Source: Pseudorhodoplanes sp.
Lineage (GTDB): Bacteria > Pseudomonadota > Alphaproteobacteria > Rhizobiales > Xanthobacteraceae
Length of the DNA stretch: 9,807 nt
Assembly: GCA_008933495.1 (NCBI GenBank)
Contig: WBUW01000071.1
Coordinates: 1 to 9,807 of the forward strand
Reading direction: 5' to 3'
A model generated the notes under the pieces. The model saw only the letters and a program-made list of their open reading frames with translations, did not search any database and was not told the origin of the DNA. The translations under genes and the position numbers were made by a program. This document shows, one piece after another, positions 1-6,511 of this stretch (within the stretch, counting starts at the first letter, position 1; each line of letters begins with the position of its first letter).

Positions 1-933
1 TTCCAGTCCCTGGACGGCAAGCTCCGCCTGCTTGTGGTGGAAGGCACCGGCGGGCCGACCTGGTACACCGAATATAACGTGCTGACCGGATTGTCGGCGC
101 GCTCATTCGGCAGGCTGAGCTTTTATGTGACGCGCATCGCCGCCGGCCGGGTGGAGCGCGGCTTGCCGCAGACCCTGCGCCGGTGCGGCTACAAGACTTA
201 CAGCCTTTATCCGGCGCCGGGCTCGTTTCTCGGCGCACGCGCCTTCCAGCATTCGGCCGGCATGCAGCGCATGATCGATTCCAAGGAAATGCGCGCCGGC
301 GACGTGGAGCCCGATCATTTCTATTATGATCAGGCACTGAGGCTTCTGGAGCGCGGCGATCGCAAGGACCCGCATTTCCTGTTCGTCTATACGGTCGCCA
401 ACCATTTCCCGTGGGACCAGCGCTACCGCGAGGACCTCACGCCGGGCTGGCGCGATCCCGGCAATGGCGTGGAGTTCGACGAATATATCCGCCGCCAGAT
501 GATGAGCGCACAGGACTATCGCGACTTCGTCGACAAGCTGAAGACCAGATTTCCCGGCGAGCCGTTTTTGATCGTGCGCTTTGGCGACCACCAGCCTTAC
601 ATTTCGTCCAAGGTGATCGAGCCGGAGCGCAGTTTCGAGGAAGTCTCGCAAAACATCATGCGGCGCGATCCGCGCTATTTCACGACCTATTATGCCATCG
701 ACGCCGTCAATTTCCGGCCGGCGGACCTCTCGTCCGCGCTTGAGAGGCTCGATGCCGCCTATCTTCCGCTGGTGGCGCTGGGGGCCGCCGGTTTGCCGCT
801 CGACGGCTCGTTCGTCGAGCAGAAGGAAATCCTGCAGCGCTGCGCGGGCGTGTTCTATGACTGCCGGGACGGGGCGGAGGCGCGGCGGTTCAACCGCCTC
901 CTGATCGATGCCGGCCTGCTCAAGGGATTCTGA
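1..933 (+). CDS. Sulfatase-like / LTA-synthase-family hydrolase or transferase, C-terminal part (5' end outside window)
   Basis: The reading frame is open from base 1 (FQSLDGKLRLLVV...) and stops at TGA 931-933. It is therefore the 3' 310 codons of a longer gene; the GTG at 34 is internal. The product resembles the alkaline-phosphatase superfamily branch with lipoteichoic-acid synthase, phosphoethanolamine transferases and sulfatases, membrane enzymes that act on the periplasmic side. Visible marks are GGPTWYTEYNVLTGLS near the start, which I align to the LtaS active-site segment so that the Thr at 58-60 is the candidate nucleophile (inference). Further marks are FVYTVANHFPWD (about 376-417) and the metal-ligand motif RFGDHQP (about 577-597). 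The N-terminal membrane helices expected of this family lie upstream of the window. A GC-rich 170-bp gap separates it from the ABC genes. The substrate cannot be told from the sequence: polyol-phosphate, phosphoethanolamine or sulfate ester transfer/hydrolysis are all possible. Confidence 0.85.
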   Translation, partial: FQSLDGKLRLLVVEGTGGPTWYTEYNVLTGLSARSFGRLSFYVTRIAAGRVERGLPQTLRRCGYKTYSLYPAPGSFLGARAFQHSAGMQRMIDSKEMRAGDVEPDHFYYDQALRLLERGDRKDPHFLFVYTVANHFPWDQRYREDLTPGWRDPGNGVEFDEYIRRQMMSAQDYRDFVDKLKTRFPGEPFLIVRFGDHQPYISSKVIEPERSFEEVSQNIMRRDPRYFTTYYAIDAVNFRPADLSSALERLDAAYLPLVALGAAGLPLDGSFVEQKEILQRCAGVFYDCRDGAEARRFNRLLIDAGLLKGF

Positions 934-1103
934 CGACGGCGGGATTTGATTGCCGGTGGGACGAGATCCGCTGGCGAAGAGCCCGCCGTGGCAGCGCGGC
1001 GGCTTGAGCGAACGAATTGACGGTTGTCTGGAAAGGTCAGCAACCTTAACCTGTTTTACAACGTCAGCATTCGCGCATCATATCGGCATTCGACGGAACG
1101 GGG
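934..1103 (+). promoter_or_regulatory. Intergenic region with probable promoter for the ABC transporter genes
   Basis: This is 170 bp with no credible gene. At 980-1004 an 8-bp stem with one bulged C (AGCC(C)GCCG paired with CGGCGGCT) is a weak terminator candidate for the upstream gene, without a T-tract. The stretch 1011-1070 is noticeably AT-richer and is the likely promoter. TTGACG at 1017-1022 matches a -35 box at 5 of 6 positions, but no good -10 lies at 16-18 bp. TTGTCT (1024-1029) with TAACCT (1047-1052), 17 bp apart, is an alternative weak pair. TTAACC at 1046-1051 followed by TTTAC resembles a CtrA-type motif but is imperfect. Confidence 0.35.
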
Positions 1104-1934
1104 ATGGACGCAAACGGGGCGGCGCAGCCGGCAAGGCCTGCGGCAGTTGAATTGTCGGGAGCGACCATCGCGTTTCGCCTTGCGGCGGGAACGACCTATA
1201 CCGCCGTGGAGAATGCCTCGCTGACCGTGGCGGACGGAGAATTCGTGTCCATCGTCGGTCCGACCGGCTGTGGTAAATCGACGTTGCTCAATGCGGCCGC
1301 CGGTCTGCTGGCGCCGTCGTCGGGGCGGGCCTCGATCTTCGGGCGTGTATTGTCGGGTCTCAACCGCCAAGCCGGCTATCTGTTTCAGGCCGACGCGCTG
1401 TTCCCCTGGAAGACTGCGCTCGACAATGTCTCGATCGGTCTGGAAACCGCCGGCGTCGCCGCGGGTGAGGCGCGGGCGCGCGCCCTGGACTGGCTCGCGC
1501 GCGTCGGGCTTGCGGCCTTTGCCGCGCGCTATCCGCACATGCTGTCCGGCGGGCAGCGCAAGCGCGTGGGGCTCGCCCAGGTCTTGATCCGCGATCCGAA
1601 AATCCTCTTGATGGACGAGCCGTTCGGTCCGCTCGACGCCCAGACCCGCCAGATCATGGGCAATCTCCTGCTCGACCTGTGGAGTGCGGACCGCAAGGCG
1701 GTGCTGTTCGTCACCCACGATCTCGAAGAGGCGATCGCGCTATCCGACCGTGTGGTGATCATGTCGGCGGGACCGGCGGCGCGCATCATCGGCGACTGGC
1801 GCGTGCCGCTGCCGCGGCCGCGCGACATTGCCGAGGTCAAGCTTGAGCGCGCCTTTCACGACCTGCACCGCGAAATCTGGCAGACGCTCAAGGACGAGGT
1901 CGTCAAGGGTTATGCGCAAACGGGAGGCGGGTGA
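1104..1934 (+). CDS. ABC transporter ATP-binding protein, NitT/TauT (SsuB/TauB-like) family
   Basis: 276-residue cytoplasmic ATPase that powers the importer encoded with the next two genes. All nucleotide-binding motifs are present: Walker A GPTGCGKST (residues 52-60), Q-loop Q95 in LFQADALFPW, signature LSGGQ (147-151) followed by RKRVGLAQ, Walker B ILLMDEP (167-173), D-loop GPLDAQT, and the H-loop His in FVTHD (202-206). The pattern PWKTALDNV after the Q-loop and the GPLDAQTR after Walker B are typical of the nitrate/sulfonate/taurine branch. The length fits that family. ATG 1104 is chosen because it is the first ATG and gives a usual N-terminus; the purines just upstream (GGAACGGGG) abut the start, so the ribosome site is not ideal. 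The substrate is not determined by this subunit. Confidence 0.92.
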   Translation: MDANGAAQPARPAAVELSGATIAFRLAAGTTYTAVENASLTVADGEFVSIVGPTGCGKSTLLNAAAGLLAPSSGRASIFGRVLSGLNRQAGYLFQADALFPWKTALDNVSIGLETAGVAAGEARARALDWLARVGLAAFAARYPHMLSGGQRKRVGLAQVLIRDPKILLMDEPFGPLDAQTRQIMGNLLLDLWSADRKAVLFVTHDLEEAIALSDRVVIMSAGPAARIIGDWRVPLPRPRDIAEVKLERAFHDLHREIWQTLKDEVVKGYAQTGGG

Positions 1935-1946
1935 TGGAAATAAAGC

Positions 1947-2053
1947 GTCATTCCGGGGTCCGCGCGTCCGCGCGTGAACCCGGTATCCGGCCGCGCACGC
2001 CGTTCTTGCTGCCGGATTCCGGGTCCGGCGCGGCCGCGCCGTCCGGGAATGAC
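1947..2053. repeat. Palindromic intergenic repeat (REP-like, Rhizobiales type)
   Basis: A 107-bp imperfect palindrome fills most of the 133-bp gap between ATPase and permease. The outer arms GTCATTCC (1947-1954) and GGAATGAC (2046-2053) are perfect. Inner arms AACCCGGTATCCGGC (1977-1991) and GCCGGATTCCGGGTC (about 2011-2025) pair with two mismatches, and the GC-rich stretches between also pair partly, so RNA or cruciform DNA could form a stem of about 45 bp. Elements of the form GTCATTCCGGG...CCCGGAATGAC are, to my knowledge, scattered in many copies in rhizobial/Bradyrhizobium-type genomes, although copy number cannot be tested here. It lies inside a transporter operon, where it could change mRNA stability or the ratio of subunits. 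Confidence 0.8.
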
Positions 2054-2067
2054 CGGAAACCGCGTCC

Positions 2068-2859
2068 ATGAACCGCCTCACCCTCATCGCGCTGCAGCTC
2101 CTGGTCGCGATCATCTCGATCGCGCTGTGGTATCTGCTGACGACCATCCCGGTTAGCGACGGCAAGCCGCTGTTCCCGCCGTTTTTCTTCTCGACGCCGG
2201 CCGACGTGATCGAGCGTATCGTCAAGTGGTTCGCGGAGGGCACGATCTGGCGTCATCTGTGGATCACGCTGCTCGAAGCGATGCTGGCGTTCGTGATCGG
2301 ATCGGTCGGCGGCGTGCTCGTGGGTTTCTGGTTCGCGCGCCAGCCGCGGGTGGCCGCCGTGTTCGACCCCTATGTGAAGATGGTCAACGCGCTGCCGCGC
2401 ATCGTGCTGGCGCCGATCTTCACGCTCTGGTTCGGGCTTGGCATCTGGTCGAAGGTCGCGCTCGGGGTCACGCTTGTCTTCTTCATCGTGTTTTTCAACG
2501 TCTACCAGGGCGTCAAGGAAGTCAGCCCCACCGTGCTCGCCAATGCGCGCATGCTCGGCATGAACGAGCGGCAATTGATGCGGCATGTCTATTGGCCGTC
2601 GGCGCTGTCGTGGATGTTCTCCTCCCTGCACACCTCCGTCGGTTTTGCCGTCGTGGGCGCGGTGGTTGGCGAATATCTGGGGTCCGCGGCGGGCCTCGGC
2701 TACATCATCCTGCAGGCGGAGATGACGTTCGATATTGCCGGTGTTTTTGCCGGTATGTTCGTGCTTGCCGGTTTTGTGATCGTGATCGACGGTCTGGTCA
2801 CGCTCGTGGAGCGGCGCCTGCTGGTCTGGCGGCCGGCCGCGGCCGACACGCGCACCTGA
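2068..2859 (+). CDS. ABC transporter permease, NitT/TauT (SsuC/TauC-like) family
   Basis: 263-residue inner-membrane permease. Hydrophobic segments are visible at about 4-26 (LTLIALQLLVAIISIALWYL), 67-89, 110-125, 129-146, 188-203 and 225-246, matching the six-helix binding-protein-dependent permease fold. The EAA-type cytoplasmic loop that docks on the ATPase is ANARMLGMNERQLMRHVYWP (158-177) with the conserved Gly164. GEYLGSAAGLGYII (201-214) is characteristic of the SsuC/TauC branch. ATG 2068 lies 14 bp past the end of the palindromic repeat, with only a weak GGAAA at 2055-2059 as ribosome site. That weak site and the inserted repeat may lower its translation relative to the binding protein. 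It pairs with the ATPase upstream and the binding protein downstream. Substrate unknown. Confidence 0.92.
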   Translation: MNRLTLIALQLLVAIISIALWYLLTTIPVSDGKPLFPPFFFSTPADVIERIVKWFAEGTIWRHLWITLLEAMLAFVIGSVGGVLVGFWFARQPRVAAVFDPYVKMVNALPRIVLAPIFTLWFGLGIWSKVALGVTLVFFIVFFNVYQGVKEVSPTVLANARMLGMNERQLMRHVYWPSALSWMFSSLHTSVGFAVVGAVVGEYLGSAAGLGYIILQAEMTFDIAGVFAGMFVLAGFVIVIDGLVTLVERRLLVWRPAAADTRT

Positions 2860-2928
2860 CCGCCTTTGCGCCGTGCGCCGCTTGAATTATCGTTAGCGAC
2901 CAAAGCCGGCCGGTGCCGGACCGACAAC

Positions 2929-2936
2929 AGGGAGGA
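2929..2936 (+). promoter_or_regulatory. Strong Shine-Dalgarno site fixing the start of the binding-protein gene
   Basis: AGGGAGGA lies with GGAGG (2931-2935) five bases before ATG 2941. It is the best ribosome site among the three transporter genes. It decides the start: the frame is open back to 2866, but the residues in between are not signal-peptide-like and the extension has no such site. Confidence 0.8.
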
Positions 2937-2940
2937 AAAC

Positions 2941-3960
2941 ATGATTGGAAGATGCCTGCGGCGGCTTGCCTCGACGTGCGCGGCGTTGCTGCTGATGTCG
3001 GGTCTTGCCATTGCGCAGACCAAGGTCACGCTCGCGATCGGCGGCGCAGCCTGCTTGTGCTACCTGCCGACCGTGCTGGCCAAGCAGCTCGGCGAATTCG
3101 AGAAAGCCGGCGTCAATGTCGAAATGGTCGATTTCAAGGGCGGTTCGCAAGCCCTGACGGCCGTCCTCGGCGGCAGCGCGGACGTGGTGTCGGGCTATTT
3201 CGACCACTGCGTCAACCTCGCGGCCAAAGGCCAGAACCTGCAGGCCTTCGTGGTCTATGACCGCTATCCCGGGCTCACGCTTGTCGTCTCGCCCAAGCAT
3301 TCCGACAAGATCAAGTCGGTCAAGGATCTCGCCAATATGAAAGTCGGCGTCAGCGCGCCGGGTTCGTCCACCGACTATTTCCTCAAATACATTCTCAAGA
3401 AGAACGCCGTCGATCCGGCCTCGGTCGGCGTCATCGGCATCGGCCTTGGCGCAACAGCGGTTGCCGCGATGGAGCAGGGCACGATCGAGGCGGCGGTCAT
3501 GCTCGACCCGGCCGTCACGCTGTTGCAGGGCAAGAACAAGGACCTGCGAATCCTGGCCGATACCCGCACGCAGAAGGACACGCTCGCGGTGTTCGGCGGT
3601 GAATATCCGGGCGGCGCGCTCTATACCAAGGCCGAATGGATCGAGAAGAATCCGAAGGCGGCGCAGGCGATGGCCACCGCCATCGTCAATACGCTGAAAT
3701 GGATCCACTCGCATACGCCGGAAGAGATCATGGCGAAAATGCCCGAAGCGATCGTCGGCGCGGACAAGGCGCTCTACCTGGCCGCGCTCAAGAACACGAT
3801 CCCGATGTTCTCACAGACCGGCAAGATGGACCCCAAGGGCGCGCAGGCGGTGCTCGCGGTCTTCAGCCAGTCCTCGGAGGCGGTGGCCAAGGCCAATATC
3901 GACCTTTCCAGGACCTACACCAACAAATTCGTCGATCAGGCCAACGCCAAGACGAACTGA
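2941..3960 (+). CDS. ABC transporter periplasmic substrate-binding protein, NitT/TauT (NMT1/THI5-like) family
   Basis: 339 residues from ATG 2941. The first 25 residues are a Sec signal peptide: basic n-region (GRCLRRL), hydrophobic core (CAALLLMSGL) and AIA before Gln26 as likely cleavage site. No lipobox Cys is present, so the mature protein should be soluble in the periplasm. The mature part starts TKVTLAIGG and carries FKGGSQALTAVLGGSADVVSG (about 66-85), the usual pattern of NMT1/THI5-like binding proteins, followed by two alpha/beta lobes (SVKDLANMKVGVSAPGSSTDYF, AVAAMEQGTIEAAVMLDP). Known relatives bind nitrate, taurine, sulfonates or thiamine precursors; the ligand here cannot be read. 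An unusual ACLCYLP segment (residues 37-43), with Cys38 and Cys40, sits where the first ligand loop is expected. It is the last gene of the transporter group; a strong hairpin follows 22 bp after the stop. Confidence 0.9.
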   Translation: MIGRCLRRLASTCAALLLMSGLAIAQTKVTLAIGGAACLCYLPTVLAKQLGEFEKAGVNVEMVDFKGGSQALTAVLGGSADVVSGYFDHCVNLAAKGQNLQAFVVYDRYPGLTLVVSPKHSDKIKSVKDLANMKVGVSAPGSSTDYFLKYILKKNAVDPASVGVIGIGLGATAVAAMEQGTIEAAVMLDPAVTLLQGKNKDLRILADTRTQKDTLAVFGGEYPGGALYTKAEWIEKNPKAAQAMATAIVNTLKWIHSHTPEEIMAKMPEAIVGADKALYLAALKNTIPMFSQTGKMDPKGAQAVLAVFSQSSEAVAKANIDLSRTYTNKFVDQANAKTN

Positions 3961-3982
3961 TCGATCAATTCAAATCATGCCG

Positions 3983-4010
3983 ATGCCCCCTCCCGCAAGG
4001 GAGGGGGCAT
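3983..4010 (+). terminator. Strong GC hairpin with GCAA loop after the transporter genes
   Basis: ATGCCCCCTCCC (3983-3994), loop GCAA (3995-3998) and GGGAGGGGGCAT (3999-4010) form a perfect 12-bp stem with a GNRA tetraloop. TTGTGTATTTT follows: T-rich but broken by G and A. It is a good rho-independent terminator candidate for the ABC operon. It also contains GGAGG (4000-4004), exactly seven bases before the in-frame GTG 4012, so the same hairpin may hide a ribosome site for pdxY. The T-tract overlaps that possible extended start of pdxY. Attenuating read-through into the next operon is therefore possible. Confidence 0.7.
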
Positions 4011-4026
4011 TGTGTATTTTGGGCTT

Positions 4027-4875
4027 ATGAATCTGCTCTCCGTCCAGTCGCACGTCGCCTATGGCCATGTCGGCAATTCGGCGGCGACCTTTCCGCTCCA
4101 GCGGTTGGGGATCGAGGTCTGGCCGCTCCATACGGTCCAGTTTTCCAATCACACCGGTTATGGTTCGTGGAAAGGGATCGTCTTTGACGCGGCCGTCATC
4201 CGCGACCTGGTCACCGGGATTGCCGAGCGCGGAGCGCTGCGTACCTGCGACGGCGTGCTGTCCGGCTATATGGGCTCGGCGGAAATCGGCGAGGCGATCC
4301 TCGACACGGTCTTGCGCGTGCGCCGAGCCAATCCGGCGGCGCGCTATTGCTGCGATCCCGTCATCGGCGATGTCGGCCAGGGCGTTTTCGTGCGGCCTGG
4401 CATTCCGGAATTCATGCGCGATCGCGCAATCGCGGCGGCCGACGTGATTACGCCGAACCAGTTCGAACTGGACTTTCTCAGCGGACGGACGACGCATTCG
4501 CTGCCGGAGGCGCTGGCGGCGGCCGAGGCGCTGCGCGCCCGCGGCCCGTCTGTGGTGCTCGTCACCTCGCTGCACCTGGACGAGACGCCGCCCGACTGCA
4601 TCGACCTCTTCGCCATCGGCCCCGCCGGCCGCTATCGCGTGCGCACGCCGAAATTGCCGATCACGGTCAACGGCGCAGGCGACGCCATCGCGGCCTTGTT
4701 TTTTGCGCATGTCATGAAGGGCGGCCCGCTGGCCCGCGCGCTCGCGGCCGCGGCGTCGTCGGTGTTCGGCATTCTCAAGCGTACGGCGGAGTGCGGATCG
4801 CGTGAAATCGTGCTGGTCGCGGCACAGGACGAGATCGTGAATCCAAGCCGGGTATTTGAGCCGCAGGAGGTGTGA
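4027..4875 (+). CDS. pdxY: Pyridoxal kinase PdxY
   Basis: 282 residues; phosphorylates pyridoxal (and related B6 vitamers) to pyridoxal 5'-phosphate in the cytoplasm, the B6 salvage step. It belongs to the ribokinase/PfkB superfamily. The N-terminus MNLLSVQSHVAYGHVGNSAATFP and the segment WPLHTVQFSNHTGYG (residues 32-46) closely follow the E. coli PdxY pattern as I remember it. CDGVLSGYMGSAEIG (74-88), CDPVIGD (109-115) and the anion-hole/catalytic motif VNGAGDA (214-220, Asp219 as base) are also present. ATG 4027 is chosen because it matches family N-termini. GTG 4012, in frame, would add MYFGL and has a much better spaced GGAGG, so it remains a real alternative. The gene ends in a GTGA overlap with the PhzF-family gene. 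Its place directly after a vitamin-type importer suggests, but does not prove, a shared salvage role. Confidence 0.93.
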   Translation: MNLLSVQSHVAYGHVGNSAATFPLQRLGIEVWPLHTVQFSNHTGYGSWKGIVFDAAVIRDLVTGIAERGALRTCDGVLSGYMGSAEIGEAILDTVLRVRRANPAARYCCDPVIGDVGQGVFVRPGIPEFMRDRAIAAADVITPNQFELDFLSGRTTHSLPEALAAAEALRARGPSVVLVTSLHLDETPPDCIDLFAIGPAGRYRVRTPKLPITVNGAGDAIAALFFAHVMKGGPLARALAAAASSVFGILKRTAECGSREIVLVAAQDEIVNPSRVFEPQEV

Positions 4876-5780
4876 ACGCCGTGCGCCGACGCTTCTTCAC
4901 GCTCGACGTATTCACCGAAGCGCGGTTCGCCGGAAATCCGCTCGCCGTCGTCATCGAGGCCGACGGCCTCCGGACGCCGCTCATGCAGGCGATCGCGCGG
5001 GAATTCAACCATCCCGAAACGGTCTTTGTCCTGCCACCGCAGAACCCCGCGCACTGCGCGCGGCTCAGGATTTTCACGCCGGCGGCCGAATTGCCGTTTG
5101 CCGGGCATCCGACGGTAGGGACGGCCGTTCTTCTCGCACTATTGGAGGGCGCCCACACCGCGCGGGATTTGGTCGTGGAGGAGGGCGTCGGCGCGGTCGC
5201 CTGTCGTTTCGAGCCGCGCGATTCCGAACGGGGGAGGGCGCGTTTCTCGGTCCCCAACCTGCCGCAACGCGTGGGCGACCTGCCGCCGGCTGCGGACCTG
5301 GCCATGGCTTTGGGGGTGAGCGCCGGCGATCACGGTATCGACGGCCTTGCAGCGGCGCGCTGGTCTGCCGGCTTGCCGTTCTGCTTTGTGCCCATGCGCA
5401 CGCGCGATGCCGTGGCCCGATGCCGGCCCGATCCGGCGCATTTCGAACAGGTTTTCGGGATCGGCGGACCGGGCAAGGTCTTTGTCTTCTGCCGCGAGAC
5501 GACGGACCGCGGCATCGATTTCCATGCCCGCATGTTCGCGCCCGGCATGGGGATTCCCGAGGATCCCGCGACGGGGTCCGCCGCCGCCGCCTTTGCCGGG
5601 CTGTTGCACGCCTCCGGCGCCTGCCAGGATGGCGATCATCGGGTCGGCATCGCGCAGGGCATTGAAATGGGGCGCCCGAGCCTGATCGAAGTCGGCTTTA
5701 CCATCCGCGGCGGTCAGCTAATGTCGGTCGCGATCGGCGGCACGGCCGTCGTGGTGACGGAAGGCGCGATCGAGGCGTGA
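4872..5780 (+). CDS. PhzF-family isomerase-like protein
   Basis: 302 residues from GTG 4872; an alternative GTG at 4881 (MRRRFFTLDVF) has a better spaced AGGAGG (4865-4870, ten bases) and may be the true start. The family has a two-lobed diaminopimelate-epimerase-like fold and is named for phenazine biosynthesis PhzF, but most members are uncharacterised. Diagnostic segments are RFFTLDVFTEARFAGNPLAVV (N-terminal), FNHPETVFV with the conserved catalytic-type Glu49, the Gly/His segment PFAGHPTVGTA (75-85), and, near the C-terminus, GIPEDPATGSAAAA, the mirror motif of the second lobe. All key residues appear intact, so it is probably active. No phenazine genes are nearby, so a phenazine role is unlikely. 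Overlaps of 4 bp with pdxY upstream (GTGA 4872-4875) and the NUDIX gene downstream (GTGA 5777-5780) indicate translational coupling. Confidence 0.9.
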   Translation: MNAVRRRFFTLDVFTEARFAGNPLAVVIEADGLRTPLMQAIAREFNHPETVFVLPPQNPAHCARLRIFTPAAELPFAGHPTVGTAVLLALLEGAHTARDLVVEEGVGAVACRFEPRDSERGRARFSVPNLPQRVGDLPPAADLAMALGVSAGDHGIDGLAAARWSAGLPFCFVPMRTRDAVARCRPDPAHFEQVFGIGGPGKVFVFCRETTDRGIDFHARMFAPGMGIPEDPATGSAAAAFAGLLHASGACQDGDHRVGIAQGIEMGRPSLIEVGFTIRGGQLMSVAIGGTAVVVTEGAIEA

Positions 5781-6511
5781 TTGAAGCTTTGCCGGTTATC
5801 CCGATCGATCGCCTGTCGCTGCGCTTTGCGCCCAGGCCGTGGCCGTTCGCGGAGCGCAAGCGCACGGAAATTGCCGCGCATTTTGCCGCGCTCAAGCGCG
5901 AGAAGCCGGACTTGTGGAACGGGCCGGTTCTGCTGCTGCACGAATACCGGATCGAAGAGCGCGCTTTCCATGGCGCCTTTTTGCGCACGGACTTTGCCAG
6001 TTTCATTGCCTGGCGCGACTGGGGTTTCCCGGATCGCTCGGTGAAAAACTGCTTTGCCCTCGGCGCGCTGCGGGCTTCCGACGATGCCTTTCTGCTCGGC
6101 GTCATGGCGGCGGGAACTGCCAATGCCGGCAAGATCTACTTTCCCGGCGGCACGCCCGATCCCGATGATGTGCGCGGCGACACCGTCGACCTTGAGGGCA
6201 GCGTGCGCCGCGAGGTCGCGGAGGAGACCGGTGTTCCGCCGCATGAGCTCGCGATCGCGACCGGCTGGAGCATGGTCCGGGCCGAAGGCCGCATCGCCCT
6301 GCTCAAGCACATGCGGGCCGGGGAGGCGGCCGATGTCTTGCGCGCCCGCATCCGCGCAACGCTCGCACAACAGGCGCATCCGGAATTGGCCGACATCTAC
6401 GTTGCACGCGGGCTAGCCGATCTCGATCCAAACATGCCAGACTTCGTCCGGGCCTTTTTGAAATACGAATGGCGGGGGCGACAGGCGCTTCGCCGCGGAG
6501 AACCGCCATGA
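5777..6511 (+). CDS. NUDIX hydrolase with divergent first half of the Nudix box
   Basis: 244 residues from GTG 5777, which overlaps the stop of the PhzF-family gene. NUDIX enzymes cleave nucleoside-diphosphate-linked compounds. The core has YFPGGTPDPDD (121-131) and the helix REVAEETGV (145-153) that supplies the metal-binding glutamates. The canonical box G-x5-E-x7-RE-U-x-EE-x-G-U is not fully kept: counting back from RE, the expected Glu position is Val137 and the expected Gly is Asp131. Extra residues seem to lie between FPGG and the helix. About 90 residues precede the core, with RYRIEERAFHGAFLRTDFASFIAWRDWG-like content that I do not recognise as a named domain. An upstream domain plus this spacing suggests a lineage-specific subfamily. 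Substrate unknown. It ends in an ATGA overlap with the PPK2 gene. Confidence 0.82.
   Translation: MIEALPVIPIDRLSLRFAPRPWPFAERKRTEIAAHFAALKREKPDLWNGPVLLLHEYRIEERAFHGAFLRTDFASFIAWRDWGFPDRSVKNCFALGALRASDDAFLLGVMAAGTANAGKIYFPGGTPDPDDVRGDTVDLEGSVRREVAEETGVPPHELAIATGWSMVRAEGRIALLKHMRAGEAADVLRARIRATLAQQAHPELADIYVARGLADLDPNMPDFVRAFLKYEWRGRQALRRGEPP

Noticed and set aside
1948..2631. 227-codon minus-strand frame over the palindrome and permease
   Set aside because: Its charged low-complexity translation (many HDE/RR runs) is a shadow of the permease membrane-helix codons.
2908..2922. CCGGC-CGGT-GCCGG hairpin between permease and binding-protein genes as a terminator
   Set aside because: Only 5 bp, no T-tract, and the downstream gene is clearly part of the same transporter operon.
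2866..2940. N-terminal extension of the binding-protein gene
   Set aside because: The added residues (MRRAPLELSLATKAG...) would put the signal peptide inside the protein, and the strong ribosome site sits just before ATG 2941.
2893..3714. 273-codon minus-strand frame across the binding-protein gene
   Set aside because: Arg/Asp/His-rich composition typical of a shadow frame, with no domain and a real gene opposite.
4872..5780. Reading the PhzF-family gene as part of a phenazine biosynthesis cluster
   Set aside because: No other phz-type gene is present; the family is broad and mostly not involved in phenazine synthesis.
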